Program-made: the position numbers and the translations under genes
The notes under the pieces: generated by a model
What the model saw: only the letters and a program-made list of their open reading frames with translations
What the model was told of the DNA's origin: nothing
Databases searched by the model: none
Assembly: GCA_946892665.1 (NCBI GenBank)
Contig: CAMPOT010000001.1
Span: 1,426,001-1,490,000, forward strand
Direction of reading: 5' to 3'
Source of the DNA: Chryseobacterium sp. Marseille-Q5410
GTDB lineage: Bacteria; Bacteroidota; Bacteroidia; Flavobacteriales; Weeksellaceae
DNA length: 64,000 nt
Shown here: in pieces, positions 23,708 through 31,759 of the stretch
How positions within the stretch are numbered: position 1 is the stretch's first letter
Layout: every line of letters begins with the position of its first letter

Positions 23708-23964
23708 TTGATGTTTTTTCTTTTCTGAAGCAAAAATTTCTATTTTTTGCCGGTAATATTTTTTAAGTTTTGTCTTGATTTCGGTTGAAATTTTCTTTGG
23801 ATTTTTATTGAATTTCGATTGAAAGTATTTCTGGATTTTTCTCTAAATTTTTCCTAAATCACAGTTCTGTTTAAAAGTTTTCGACGACAGGAGAAAACCA
23901 AAATGTTCCAATTTTACGATGAGCGGATACGCTTATTGTAAACATTGGGTACTTTTTGCACTAA
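23708..23964. other. candidate oriT region upstream of mobC-relaxase
   Basis: 257 bp with no gene, AT-rich, directly upstream of the mob operon, where oriT usually lies. The only clear structure is agcg-gata-cgct at about 23922-23933, with TAAGCGTATCCGC on the minus strand, loosely like IncP/Q-type nic regions. The assignment rests mainly on position. Confidence 0.35.
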
Positions 23965-24912
23965 CTATCTGCCGATTTTGCGTGTAGTTATCTTACCCAG
24001 GTCGTCATTTCCCCGACCTGTATCTATTTTATGCAGGTCTGTTTCTTCTTTACCTGTATCTCTTTTGCGCAAGGTTCCATTGATTAAAAACTCATTTAAG
24101 TCTTTGTGGTTTTTGAATAAAATCCGCTCGTCCGAAACATTTGGATTTTCGTTTTTCAGAGTTTCCGTCACAGAATCTCCGGTTCGGTCATTGTCCAAAT
24201 AGAGCTCAACATTTTCATAATTTTCAAGTTGTTTTTTGACCTTGGAAATCATCGAAACCGAATGCAAAATGATGTAATCGGATGGTTCTTTCTCGAGTGC
24301 TTCTTCCAAAATTTTGAACGACAGATAATCGGCAAATCCTTCAAAAATCCTTAATGTTTGAGAATGGTTATTTATCGAGGTGAGGTCTTTTTTACCCAAA
24401 CAAATTTTGATGTATGGATTCCTGATCTCATATACGTCCGAATCATTTTTGAACCCCAATCCGAAATAATTATTTCCTTTGAGTTCATAATGAATTTCTT
24501 TGAGTTCGGATTTTTGAGATTCGAGTCTTCGGAACTTTAGATATTCAATCAAACTTGGATGTTGGACTTCTTTGATGTCCAAAATTTGATATTTTGACTT
24601 TTGGTTGAAATTATCGGTTCCAATTTTCTGCTTTGTCGGAATTGAATAATCAAATCGTTTCAGATATTCCAGTGCTTCGGAAACCGAACATTTCTTGATG
24701 CCTTGAACCAAGGAAACGTTGTCGTAAGTCTTTCCGGTTCCAAAATCAAAAGCGGTGTTTTGGTTGAAGTTTACCACCAAACTCGGCGTTCTTTCTTTTC
24801 GGTCGAATGCGAGATAAAATGCGGTTCTTCGGTTGTCTTTGCTTGGGAAAAGAGAAAAACTCTCCAATATTTCCCGGATGCTGATATTTTCGTTGGCTTG
24901 TTTGCAGTTCAT
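23965..24912 (-). CDS. toprim-domain primase-like protein
   Basis: A 315-residue protein. The N-terminal part (REILESFSLFPSKDNRRTAF ... RKERTPSLVVNF) resembles the CHC2 zinc-finger primase domain but lacks its cysteines. A toprim domain follows at about 185-275, with the conserved Glu in IFEGFADYLSF and the DxD-type LYLDNDRTGD. The last 40 residues carry a short imperfect internal repeat (DTGKEETDL / DTGRGNDDL). Such proteins prime replication or transferred strands on Bacteroidota mobile elements. It lies between the mob genes and an iteron-like cluster. Confidence 0.8.
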   Translation of the reverse strand: MNCKQANENISIREILESFSLFPSKDNRRTAFYLAFDRKERTPSLVVNFNQNTAFDFGTGKTYDNVSLVQGIKKCSVSEALEYLKRFDYSIPTKQKIGTDNFNQKSKYQILDIKEVQHPSLIEYLKFRRLESQKSELKEIHYELKGNNYFGLGFKNDSDVYEIRNPYIKICLGKKDLTSINNHSQTLRIFEGFADYLSFKILEEALEKEPSDYIILHSVSMISKVKKQLENYENVELYLDNDRTGDSVTETLKNENPNVSDERILFKNHKDLNEFLINGTLRKRDTGKEETDLHKIDTGRGNDDLGKITTRKIGR

Positions 24913-24961
24913 TTTTAAGTGTTTTTAAATGTTAAATTTTCGTTGAATAAGAAATGAAGAC

Positions 24962-25187
24962 TTGTTGAGGTTTGCTTAAGCTTTTTTTTTGTTGAATTGT
25001 TGAGGAATAGGAATAAGATTCTGATTGATATATATTTACCAACTCAACAAAATTTCAACAATTCAACAAACTCAGATTTTTTCTCTCAACAAATGCTCAA
25101 CAAAATGGCTGTCTATTAATTTTGTTGAGAACTTTGTTGAATATGTAATTGATTGGTTTTCTTTTAAATAAGAAATCAACTCAACAA
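24962..25187. repeat. iteron-like cluster of TTGTTGA / TCAACAA
   Basis: Eleven exact 7-bp copies in 226 bp: starts at 24962, 24989, 24997, 25122 and 25134 as TTGTTGA, and 25044, 25055, 25063, 25086, 25097 and 25181 as TCAACAA. Near matches occur at 24941 and 25189. Several are paired 8-12 bp apart. The stretch is very AT-rich and lies between primase and helicase genes, as expected of a replication origin. The last copies overlap the helicase stop codon. Confidence 0.7.
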
Positions 25188-26402
25188 TTCAACATATTTT
25201 TTTAAAATGAAATTTTTGGAAATGTTAAAATATCTTCCCACAGAATTGTTTTGGCAGAAATTTCCGGAATAATCTATATCGTATCGAATGTACGCTAAAC
25301 CATTTTTTTGAGGTTCCAATTTCCATTTGTTCTTCAGAACATTTCTAACTTCATTTCTCGTGTAGAAGGCTTGCTTAAACATCCGGTTAATCATATTGAG
25401 AATGTCTTGCGGAACTACATTGATTTCTTGATCCTCATTGGATTCAAAGAATTCATAAAGCAGCTCTACCATTTTACTTTCGAGCTTATTGCCGTTTTTG
25501 AAAACCAGTTTTTGCAAGGCTTTGGTCTTAATGTCTGAGGGTTCAAACCACATTCTTGTCTTCTTCGGGGAGAAAAAAGGTCGGTCAATCAGGAATCTTA
25601 GGAATAAAGGAATCTCAGTTTTGAGATTTTCTAAAAACTCGGTGTTTTCAGACTTTATAGGATTGATTTTTAAAACCCAAAACCGGATTTCGTTCTCATC
25701 AATTTGAATAAAATTATCTTCATTATTGGAGCACAGGATGAATTTCCCAAAGAAATCTATCTCTTCTCGATCTTTGCCCTTATTTTCCAGCTTATCTTTA
25801 TTGGTGGTCGAAAGATATTTGAGTCGTTCTGTTATTTCTTTTTTGTCAAAAAAGACTTCATCAATAGCGATAATAAGCATTGAGGCCCAATCTGAATTAA
25901 ACTGGCTGTTGAAGGAATCTCCCTTTATATAAGTCATATTGAGACCAAATATTTCTTTGAGCCATTTTAGGAAAGTTGTCTTTCCTGTTGCTCTTTCTTT
26001 GCTTACGAGGCAAAGTATGGGGAGAATCTGTATAGGTTTTTCTAACAGGATTTTTAAATAATCCAAACCTAAATCAATTTGCTTCCCGAAAATATGCTGC
26101 AGAAAAGATATGGAATAAGGAATTTCCTTAATATTGACAGTTGAAAGGTTCGGCTGTACCGGTATTTCTTTATAGATATTGTAGAAATTTCCAATCGTCT
26201 TCTTGTAACCCAAATGATTGGGAATACAGCAGAATCCATCATATTTTGGAATATCATAAATATATTTTTTGTTATGATCCTGGATAATGATTTCTCTAGA
26301 CCATTTGGAAAGTGTTACTGTCGAATCACCTGAAATTTGTGGACGCTCTATTAGTTTATAATAAGTTGTGCCTACTCGAATATATGGGATAATTTCTTTC
26401 AT
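25176..26402 (-). CDS. AAA+ primase-helicase-type protein (DUF5906-like)
   Basis: A 408-residue protein with a Walker A RATGKTTF (about 148-155) and Walker B LIIAIDEVFF (about 190-200), followed by a sensor-like LCSNNEDNF. The layout matches superfamily 3-type helicase domains of plasmid and virus replication proteins and the 'primase-helicase / DUF5906' proteins of Bacteroidota elements. Probably unwinds DNA at the neighbouring iteron-like site. It follows the HTH gene by 4 bp. Confidence 0.78.
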   Translation of the reverse strand: MKEIIPYIRVGTTYYKLIERPQISGDSTVTLSKWSREIIIQDHNKKYIYDIPKYDGFCCIPNHLGYKKTIGNFYNIYKEIPVQPNLSTVNIKEIPYSISFLQHIFGKQIDLGLDYLKILLEKPIQILPILCLVSKERATGKTTFLKWLKEIFGLNMTYIKGDSFNSQFNSDWASMLIIAIDEVFFDKKEITERLKYLSTTNKDKLENKGKDREEIDFFGKFILCSNNEDNFIQIDENEIRFWVLKINPIKSENTEFLENLKTEIPLFLRFLIDRPFFSPKKTRMWFEPSDIKTKALQKLVFKNGNKLESKMVELLYEFFESNEDQEINVVPQDILNMINRMFKQAFYTRNEVRNVLKNKWKLEPQKNGLAYIRYDIDYSGNFCQNNSVGRYFNISKNFILKKYVELLS

Positions 26403-26406
26403 AGCG

Positions 26407-26685
26407 TCATCTTTTATATTTTAAAGATTTGACACCATTTAAAGCGTCCATTAAGTCCAAGTGGTTTATGCGATAAAATCTTCCGATTTTTTCTGCTTTG
26501 ATATTCCCTTTGAGGACATGTGACCTTACCGTTTGGTAATCTAACCTGAGTATCTCAGCTGCTTCTTTGAATGAATAGAATTTCTTTTTCAGTTCAAGCT
26601 CTGGCTCTTTCTGAATGGAATACAGGATTTGTTTTACTTCTCCAAGCTCATCAAGAATGGTTTGGAATGGATTTGTAGTCTGCAT
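26407..26685 (-). CDS. helix-turn-helix protein (excisionase/MerR-like HTH_17)
   Basis: A 92-residue protein. The N-terminal helix carries many Glu/Lys residues. Residues 40-85 read FYSFKEAAEILRLDYQTVRS then KGNIKAEKIGRFYRINHLDL, the standard HTH_17 pattern of excisionases and element regulators. Lies 4 bp upstream of the helicase gene. Likely controls the replication/mobilization operon and may act as recombination directionality factor. Confidence 0.82.
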   Translation of the reverse strand: MQTTNPFQTILDELGEVKQILYSIQKEPELELKKKFYSFKEAAEILRLDYQTVRSHVLKGNIKAEKIGRFYRINHLDLMDALNGVKSLKYKR

Positions 26686-26763
26686 AATTGGATTATTTTA
26701 TTTGCAGACAAAATTGAGTTGTTTGAATTAACAATTATGCAATTCTAATCAATTGCGTAAAAT

Positions 26764-27498
26764 TTAATACTTAATGTTAAATATTTTTGATAATTCCTTA
26801 AAAATGCTTTCTTCAAACTCATTGGGTTTTACAGTTATAGCTCTTGAAAATGTTCCTTTATCAAAATTGGTGTTGTATTCATTTTCCATCGCTTCAATAA
26901 TGGTAGTATCCTGAAAGTCCGGATTGATAACATAATTATCTTTTAGAAATCGGTGAATTCTTATAAATGAAGATTTTTGGTCAACAAGAAGATTATGATT
27001 TTCGTCAATGTATTTTTTCTCTTGTAAGAACTTAAGAAAGTATTTTGAAGAATTTTCTCCAATCATTATATCGGTTAATCGGATTTCTCTTCTGACTTTA
27101 TGGTCCAAAACAAAATATAGGAATAAGGTTTTTTCGGCACCGTTTAGAAAATTCTCCTGAAGGACCATAAGATTCTTGGAACTAAAATGCCTGGACGATT
27201 CTTTTTTGTAGTGGTTCAAACAATATTTGATCTTATCATCAAAGTTATGGCTTCTGGACTGATCAATTTCTTTAAAGTGAAAGCTGAAAAAATTATCCAA
27301 TTTGTCATATTCAATTAGAAACTCATTTTTATGCTTTTCTGTTAGAGTAAACTGATCAGCTTTCAGTCTTGCTATATTTATTCTGTCAGAAAGCATTTTA
27401 TAGATGTTATCACCTTTAATCCAATAAAATAACATCATCGGAAACCCTGCTAGTTCTTCCCAAAAATACCATCGGCCGTATAACTTCTTTCTATCCAT
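26764..27498 (-). CDS. hypothetical protein coupled to the integrase (possibly RteC-like)
   Basis: A 244-residue protein not firmly recognised. The N terminus has aromatic residues (GRWYFWEELAGFPMMLFYWI), the middle is helical, and the C-terminal 70 residues (IRIHRFLKDNYVINPDF ... FDKGTFSRAITV) resemble the winged-helix end of RteC-type regulators on Bacteroides conjugative elements. Its ATG overlaps the integrase stop (TAATG), so the two are translationally coupled. A role in integration/excision control is inferred from this coupling. Confidence 0.6.
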   Translation of the reverse strand: MDRKKLYGRWYFWEELAGFPMMLFYWIKGDNIYKMLSDRINIARLKADQFTLTEKHKNEFLIEYDKLDNFFSFHFKEIDQSRSHNFDDKIKYCLNHYKKESSRHFSSKNLMVLQENFLNGAEKTLFLYFVLDHKVRREIRLTDIMIGENSSKYFLKFLQEKKYIDENHNLLVDQKSSFIRIHRFLKDNYVINPDFQDTTIIEAMENEYNTNFDKGTFSRAITVKPNEFEESIFKELSKIFNIKY

Positions 27499-28739
27499 TA
27501 TTTAAAAACTTCATTCATATAATTTACTTTGTCTTCCTCACTGGGTCTGTAATATGCGTTAAAGACCTCTAAACTTGTGTGACCGGTGTAAGACATTATT
27601 ACTTTGTCCGGAACGCGGTTGTTTTTCATGATTGTAATAAAACTACGACGTGCAGTGTGTGAAGAAATTCGCTGCCAGAATTCAGATTCTTGCTCTACCA
27701 GCTCATCGCCATATTTCATTGTTTTTTTTATTTCATCGGTAAACTCGAGTTCTTTAAAAACTTCCTTTATATAAAGATTCATTTTTTGATTTGTAATTGT
27801 TGGTAATTTATAGTCATATTTCTCTAGTATAGCTTTACTTAACTTATTGAGCGGAATTGACAGATTTTTTGATTTACTTTTTAGATCAATAACCCGAATG
27901 AAATCTCCCTGGATGTCTTTTTTTGAAATAGAAGAATAGTTGCCAAAGCGCATTCCGGTGGTGCAGCCAAAAACAAACAAGTCTCTCACTCTTTCAAGCC
28001 TTTGATTTTTTGAAAAATCATGATTGTAAATCGCTTCCACTTGCGTCATATTTAATGCAATTTCATCGGTGCGGAATTTCGGCGGCTTTTTAAAGTTTAT
28101 GAAACTGTTGTTGTATGTATATTTCTTATTAAGCGCCCAATAAAGAAATGTTTTCAACAAACCGATGTTCCGATGCACAGTGTTTGCAGAATGATCTTTT
28201 TCTTCAATACAGTATTTTAAAAATTTATTGTAAACTTTTTCATTAAAGTTGCCTAAACTTAGCTTAATTTTAAAATCGGACTGAAATTCTTCTAATAGTT
28301 TTTTATTGTAACTGTATCTGTTTTTAGTTGATTTGGATATTGAACTTCCCGTATAGTCATTTTCCTTTTCATCTATAAATTCATCATAGATTCTAAAGAA
28401 ATCATCTTTAACTTTGGTTTTCTTAAATTCCTCATCAAATCTTTGCCTGATTATATCAACCGTTAGTTCTTCGTTAATATTTTTATAACGATTTACAATT
28501 TCTGTAAAGTGGTTGCTATACCGATCAAGCTGTTTCTTGATGCTTCTGTGTTTTTCTGCCCTTTTGGTTCTTCCATTTAAATCATTTGGTATACGGTTTT
28601 CAAAATCCCATTCTTTCGGTTGGATTTTTTCACCAGTTGAATAAATGAAATTCTTTTTTTCGTTATCAAAATATGACCGAAAATAAATAAGTGATTCCTT
28701 ATCACAATTGGGTTCTTTAAGCTTAAACGTAAAATTCAT
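27498..28739 (-). CDS. int: tyrosine recombinase (integrase)
   Basis: A 413-residue integrase, taken from the ATG at 28739; the in-frame TTG at 28748 would extend it into the arm-type repeat. It has an Arm-DNA-binding N terminus (FTFKLKEPNCDKESLIYF), a SAM-like core-binding domain (about 105-205) and a catalytic domain with Arg in CTTGMRFGNYS, HxxR in SSHTARRSF, and the late His and Tyr in YTGHTSLEVFNAYYRP. Belongs with Bacteroidota integrases that use tRNA genes. Lies at the right end, 140 bp from attR. Confidence 0.93.
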   Translation of the reverse strand: MNFTFKLKEPNCDKESLIYFRSYFDNEKKNFIYSTGEKIQPKEWDFENRIPNDLNGRTKRAEKHRSIKKQLDRYSNHFTEIVNRYKNINEELTVDIIRQRFDEEFKKTKVKDDFFRIYDEFIDEKENDYTGSSISKSTKNRYSYNKKLLEEFQSDFKIKLSLGNFNEKVYNKFLKYCIEEKDHSANTVHRNIGLLKTFLYWALNKKYTYNNSFINFKKPPKFRTDEIALNMTQVEAIYNHDFSKNQRLERVRDLFVFGCTTGMRFGNYSSISKKDIQGDFIRVIDLKSKSKNLSIPLNKLSKAILEKYDYKLPTITNQKMNLYIKEVFKELEFTDEIKKTMKYGDELVEQESEFWQRISSHTARRSFITIMKNNRVPDKVIMSYTGHTSLEVFNAYYRPSEEDKVNYMNEVFK

Positions 28740-28761
28740 AGGTGCCAAAATAGGTGCTAAT
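28740..28761. repeat. integrase arm-type repeat pair (right end)
   Basis: aggtgcca (28740-28747) and aggtgcta (28752-28759), 12 bp apart. Matches 3103-3124 at 21 of 22 positions through the shared core, same orientation. It abuts the integrase ATG, so integrase binding could also repress its own gene. Confidence 0.6.
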
Positions 28762-28876
28762 TATTCTATATTTAGACATAAAAATAACATATATCTACTT
28801 GTGCAAATATATGTAAATAATTGAAAATTAGCATATTTACAAATAACTGGTTATATCTAATATATAATAGTTCATT

Positions 28877-28891
28877 TCCCTGTTCCTCCGC
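28877..28891. repeat. attR core, 15-bp direct repeat of the tRNA-Ser 3' end
   Basis: Exact copy of 3045-3059. Chromosomal sequence resumes immediately to the right. Confidence 0.85.
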
Positions 28892-28916
28892 CATGTAAAT
28901 TTCACGGTTTACATTT

Positions 28917-28957
28917 AAACCCTTTAAAGCGTAAGTTTTAAAGGGTTTTTTTTTACT
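28917..28957 (+). terminator. displaced original tRNA-Ser terminator
   Basis: AAACCCTTTAAA (28917-28928) pairs with TTTAAAGGGTTT (28937-28948), followed by a long T-run. It points in the tRNA direction although no gene lies just upstream on the plus strand, so it is best read as the tRNA-Ser terminator before insertion. Confidence 0.75.
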
Positions 28958-29349
28958 CTTTTTTATCGGCAAACTCAAAGGTAAGTTTGACCGCCGGAAA
29001 GTAACGTTATTTTCTGCTGATGGGAATTGAAGTATCCTGTGTTAAAAAAAAAATACCGCGAATAGATGATCTCCCATAAAAAGATTACCGAAAAATATTA
29101 TTTAAGGTGGCAACCTATTCCGATTGGGATGGAGACTTTCAGGGGCGCGTGCGAGATCTTTGAGACTATTGGAATTTAAACTTTATTAACTGCAATGGCC
29201 TGAACGTGGATTTACGGGTATTTCAGAGGTAAATTGCCTCATTAATTTTTTCTTTTGTTTAGGATTATCACCTATTAAGCAATGAACTCATTAAATAAAA
29301 CCATCACCGTTTTTTTAGAAAGGATAGTTTTTTTAATGTATTTAAACCA
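28958..29349. other. non-coding chromosomal stretch right of the element
   Basis: About 390 bp without a convincing gene or repeat. A 37-codon ORF at 29066-29179 has no supporting feature. Confidence 0.5.
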
Positions 29350-30885
29350 TTAATTCTTCTCTGTAACAAGATATTCGGGATCTTCCAAAATATTGACTTC
29401 AATGATGGCTTCAGCATTTTTTAACAAAGCGATGCAATCTGCGCTGAGGTGTTGCAACCGAACCGTTTTCCCTGCTTGATGATAGCGGTGCGTAATCGCA
29501 TTGAGTGCTTCAATTGCTGACATATCAACCACGCGGCTTTCTGCAAAATCGATAATAACTTCTTCCGGATCATTGGCGACATCAAATTTTTCTGCAAAGC
29601 CTGTTACTGATCCAAAAAACAAAGGCCCATAAATATCGTAATGTTTCACGCCGTTTTCATCGATATGTTTTCTGGCACGAATTCTCTTCGCATTATCCCA
29701 AGCGAAAACCAATGCGGAAATAATAACTCCAATTAAAACCGCCAATGCAAGATTGTGAAGAAAAACGGTAATCAGCATCACTACGATCATTACAAAAATA
29801 TCCGATTTGGGCATCCTTTTGAAAATTCTCAAACTTGCCCATTCAAAAGTACCTACAGCAACCATGATCATTACTCCCGTGAGGGCGGCCATGGGGAGTT
29901 TTCCGATTACGGGAGCGCCTACCAGTATAATCATTAAAATCGTTAGAGCAGCGATAATTCCAGATAATCTTGCCCTCGCTCCGGCAGAAAGATTCACCAA
30001 AGTTTGTGCAATCATCGGGCAACCGCCCATCCCGAAAAAGAATCCGTTCAATATATTGGCGCCTCCTTGTGCAATACATTCGCGGTTAGAATTTCCTTTG
30101 GTCCCCGTGATTTCATCTACAAGATTTAATGTCAGAAGTCCTTCCGTTAATCCCACCGCCGCCATAACCATTGCATAAGGAAAAATGATTTGCAAAGTCT
30201 CCAAATTAAAAGGAATATTCGGAATATGGAAAGGGGGGAGCGAACCATTGATCGAGGCAATATCTTCCACCTGTTTAGTATCGATATCTAAAATCATTAC
30301 GATGGCAAAAACTACTGCTATTGCAACGAGCGAAGCCGGAATTTTCTTTGTAATTTTTGGGAAAAGCATTACAATTGAAATCGTCAAAGCAACCAATCCT
30401 GCCATAACCAGAAACGGAGTTCCGCTAAGCCATTCAGTATTTCCATTAACAAAGATTTTAAATTGCTCGAGTTGCGACATGAAGATGACAATGGCCAAAC
30501 CGTTTACGAAGCCATACATAACAGGTTGTGGAACCAATCGGATAAATTTTCCCAATTTGAAAAGTCCTACGATAATTTGTAATACTCCGGCCAAAGCAAT
30601 CGCTCCGAAAACATATTCCAATCCGTGCGATTTCATCAATGCTATCAGCACGATTACTGTCGCGCCAGCTCCTCCGGAAATTAACCCTGGTCGTCCGCCA
30701 AAAACAGCCGTTACCAATCCCATAATAAATGCGCCATACAACCCAACCAAAGGCGGGAAGCCCGCTAAAATGGCAAAAGAAAGCGACTCGGGAATCATCG
30801 TCATGGCAACGGTGAGACCGGCAAGAATTTCTGTGCGGTAATTCACCTTTTGGGAAAAATCGAAAATACGGATAGCGTTATTCAT
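29350..30885 (-). CDS. SulP-family anion transporter with STAS domain
   Basis: A 511-residue inner-membrane protein with the SLC26/SulP core: EILAGLTVAMTMIPESLSFA at about 18-37, then GFPPLVGLYGAFIMG and about 12-14 membrane segments. A cytosolic STAS domain follows (about 430-505; VVDMSAIEALNAI). SulP proteins move sulfate, bicarbonate or other anions; the substrate cannot be read from sequence. The N-terminal part is intact. A -7 box lies 16 bp upstream. First gene on the chromosomal side of attR. Confidence 0.9.
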   Translation of the reverse strand: MNNAIRIFDFSQKVNYRTEILAGLTVAMTMIPESLSFAILAGFPPLVGLYGAFIMGLVTAVFGGRPGLISGGAGATVIVLIALMKSHGLEYVFGAIALAGVLQIIVGLFKLGKFIRLVPQPVMYGFVNGLAIVIFMSQLEQFKIFVNGNTEWLSGTPFLVMAGLVALTISIVMLFPKITKKIPASLVAIAVVFAIVMILDIDTKQVEDIASINGSLPPFHIPNIPFNLETLQIIFPYAMVMAAVGLTEGLLTLNLVDEITGTKGNSNRECIAQGGANILNGFFFGMGGCPMIAQTLVNLSAGARARLSGIIAALTILMIILVGAPVIGKLPMAALTGVMIMVAVGTFEWASLRIFKRMPKSDIFVMIVVMLITVFLHNLALAVLIGVIISALVFAWDNAKRIRARKHIDENGVKHYDIYGPLFFGSVTGFAEKFDVANDPEEVIIDFAESRVVDMSAIEALNAITHRYHQAGKTVRLQHLSADCIALLKNAEAIIEVNILEDPEYLVTEKN

Positions 30886-30901
30886 TTCTGGAATTATCCT
30901 G

Positions 30902-30909
30902 CAAAAGTA
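30902..30909 (-). promoter_or_regulatory. -7 box of the SulP gene
   Basis: Minus-strand TACTTTTG matches TAnnTTTG; the start codon is 16 bp downstream. Confidence 0.55.
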
Positions 30910-31055
30910 GTGGTTTGAGCAAGAAAAGACAAGCTTCCAACATCATCGCAAAATTGCAGTACCCTATCTTAAAATATCTTTAAAGGCCCATGAATAAATC
31001 CTCCATGAACGACGACATATTATTTTAAGTATGAATTTCTATATTAGAATTAAAG

Positions 31056-31079
31056 CTAAAAAAACAGCGAAAATCGCTG
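31056..31079 (-). terminator. terminator of the 31112 lipoprotein gene
   Basis: CAGCGA (31065-31070) pairs with TCGCTG (31074-31079) with an A-run to the left, giving a hairpin and U-tract on the minus strand. Confidence 0.7.
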
Positions 31080-31111
31080 CTTCACAACTAAAATTTAAAG
31101 AATGATGATGG

Positions 31112-31570
31112 TTATTTCAGTTTCCCTTCGATTAGATCATTGTCACCCTTACCGAAAACAAATCCCCCTTGATGTTCCCAGAAGTAGTTTCCATCTTTAT
31201 CTTGATATTTTGCCCCGCTTCCGCTTACCACATTTTTCATATCGTAAGTTCTTCCGGTAGTTTCATTTTTCACGGCAGCCCTACCATTTTCGCTGTCGTA
31301 AATTACACTGAATTCAGTTTTCTTGTCGTTGCTAATATAGTGGTACACTTGTCCGGTAGTGGTTTTTGTAGTCACGGTTTTGTCGGCCGTGGTTACCTTT
31401 TCGGTTTGTCTGATTGCGGCGGCAGAATCTACAGGAGTTATAGTAGTGGTAGTGGTCGTTGCTGGGTTATCAATTTCGGTGCTTTGAGAAGTGATGGTTC
31501 CGGTTTCTTGTTTTTTTTCACAAGCCATAGCAATTAGCACAAAAGATGCAGCAAATAACATTTTTTTCAT
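31112..31570 (-). CDS. hypothetical lipoprotein
   Basis: A 152-residue lipoprotein, with start placed at MKKMLFAASF (31570) so that the signal ends in the lipobox IAMAC. Residues 20-70 are Thr-rich and low complexity (TTTTTTITPV; KVTTADKTVTTKTTT). The C-terminal half has short beta strands (EFSVIYDSENGRAAVKNET) ending in FWEHQGGFVFGKGDNDLIEG, which recalls the MliC-like lysozyme-inhibitor type, though cysteines are absent. Function unknown. Monocistronic. Confidence 0.65.
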   Translation of the reverse strand: MKKMLFAASFVLIAMACEKKQETGTITSQSTEIDNPATTTTTTITPVDSAAAIRQTEKVTTADKTVTTKTTTGQVYHYISNDKKTEFSVIYDSENGRAAVKNETTGRTYDMKNVVSGSGAKYQDKDGNYFWEHQGGFVFGKGDNDLIEGKLK

Positions 31571-31747
31571 TGTATATTTTTTTTCATTTTGCCACAAATT
31601 GCGTTCCATTTTAACCTTTAATAAAAAGAAAAATGCAATGTTTATTACTTATTTTTTTATTTCCAATCAAATAATTACAGCAAATTTTAAAATTTTTTGT
31701 AAGATAATAAATTGCAACAATTGTTTTAAAATTCTCAATTATTTCCC

Positions 31748-31755
31748 TATTTTTG
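31748..31755 (+). promoter_or_regulatory. -7 box of dnaX, almost touching the start codon
   Basis: TATTTTTG at 31748-31755 lies only 4 bp before the ATG (31760), so the transcript would be leaderless or nearly so. Confidence 0.6.
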
Positions 31756-31759
31756 ACCA

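Larger units (their letters stand above)
3060..28891. mobile_element. integrative mobilizable element inserted in tRNA-Ser (about 25.8 kb)
   Basis: Bounded by the 15-bp tRNA-derived direct repeat at 3045-3059 and 28877-28891, with a tyrosine integrase at the right end. The backbone genes, all on the minus strand, are integrase, hypothetical protein, HTH protein, AAA helicase, toprim primase, MobC-like protein, relaxase and a membrane protein. No VirB/Tra conjugation genes are seen, so transfer would depend on another element. Cargo between 3.1 and 21.5 kb has visibly higher GC than backbone and chromosome, which suggests mosaic origin. Boundaries are well supported; mobility is inferred. Confidence 0.85.

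Noticed and set aside
29066-29179. A 37-codon ORF right of attR
   Set aside because: Too short, no promoter or family; may be a remnant but cannot be supported.
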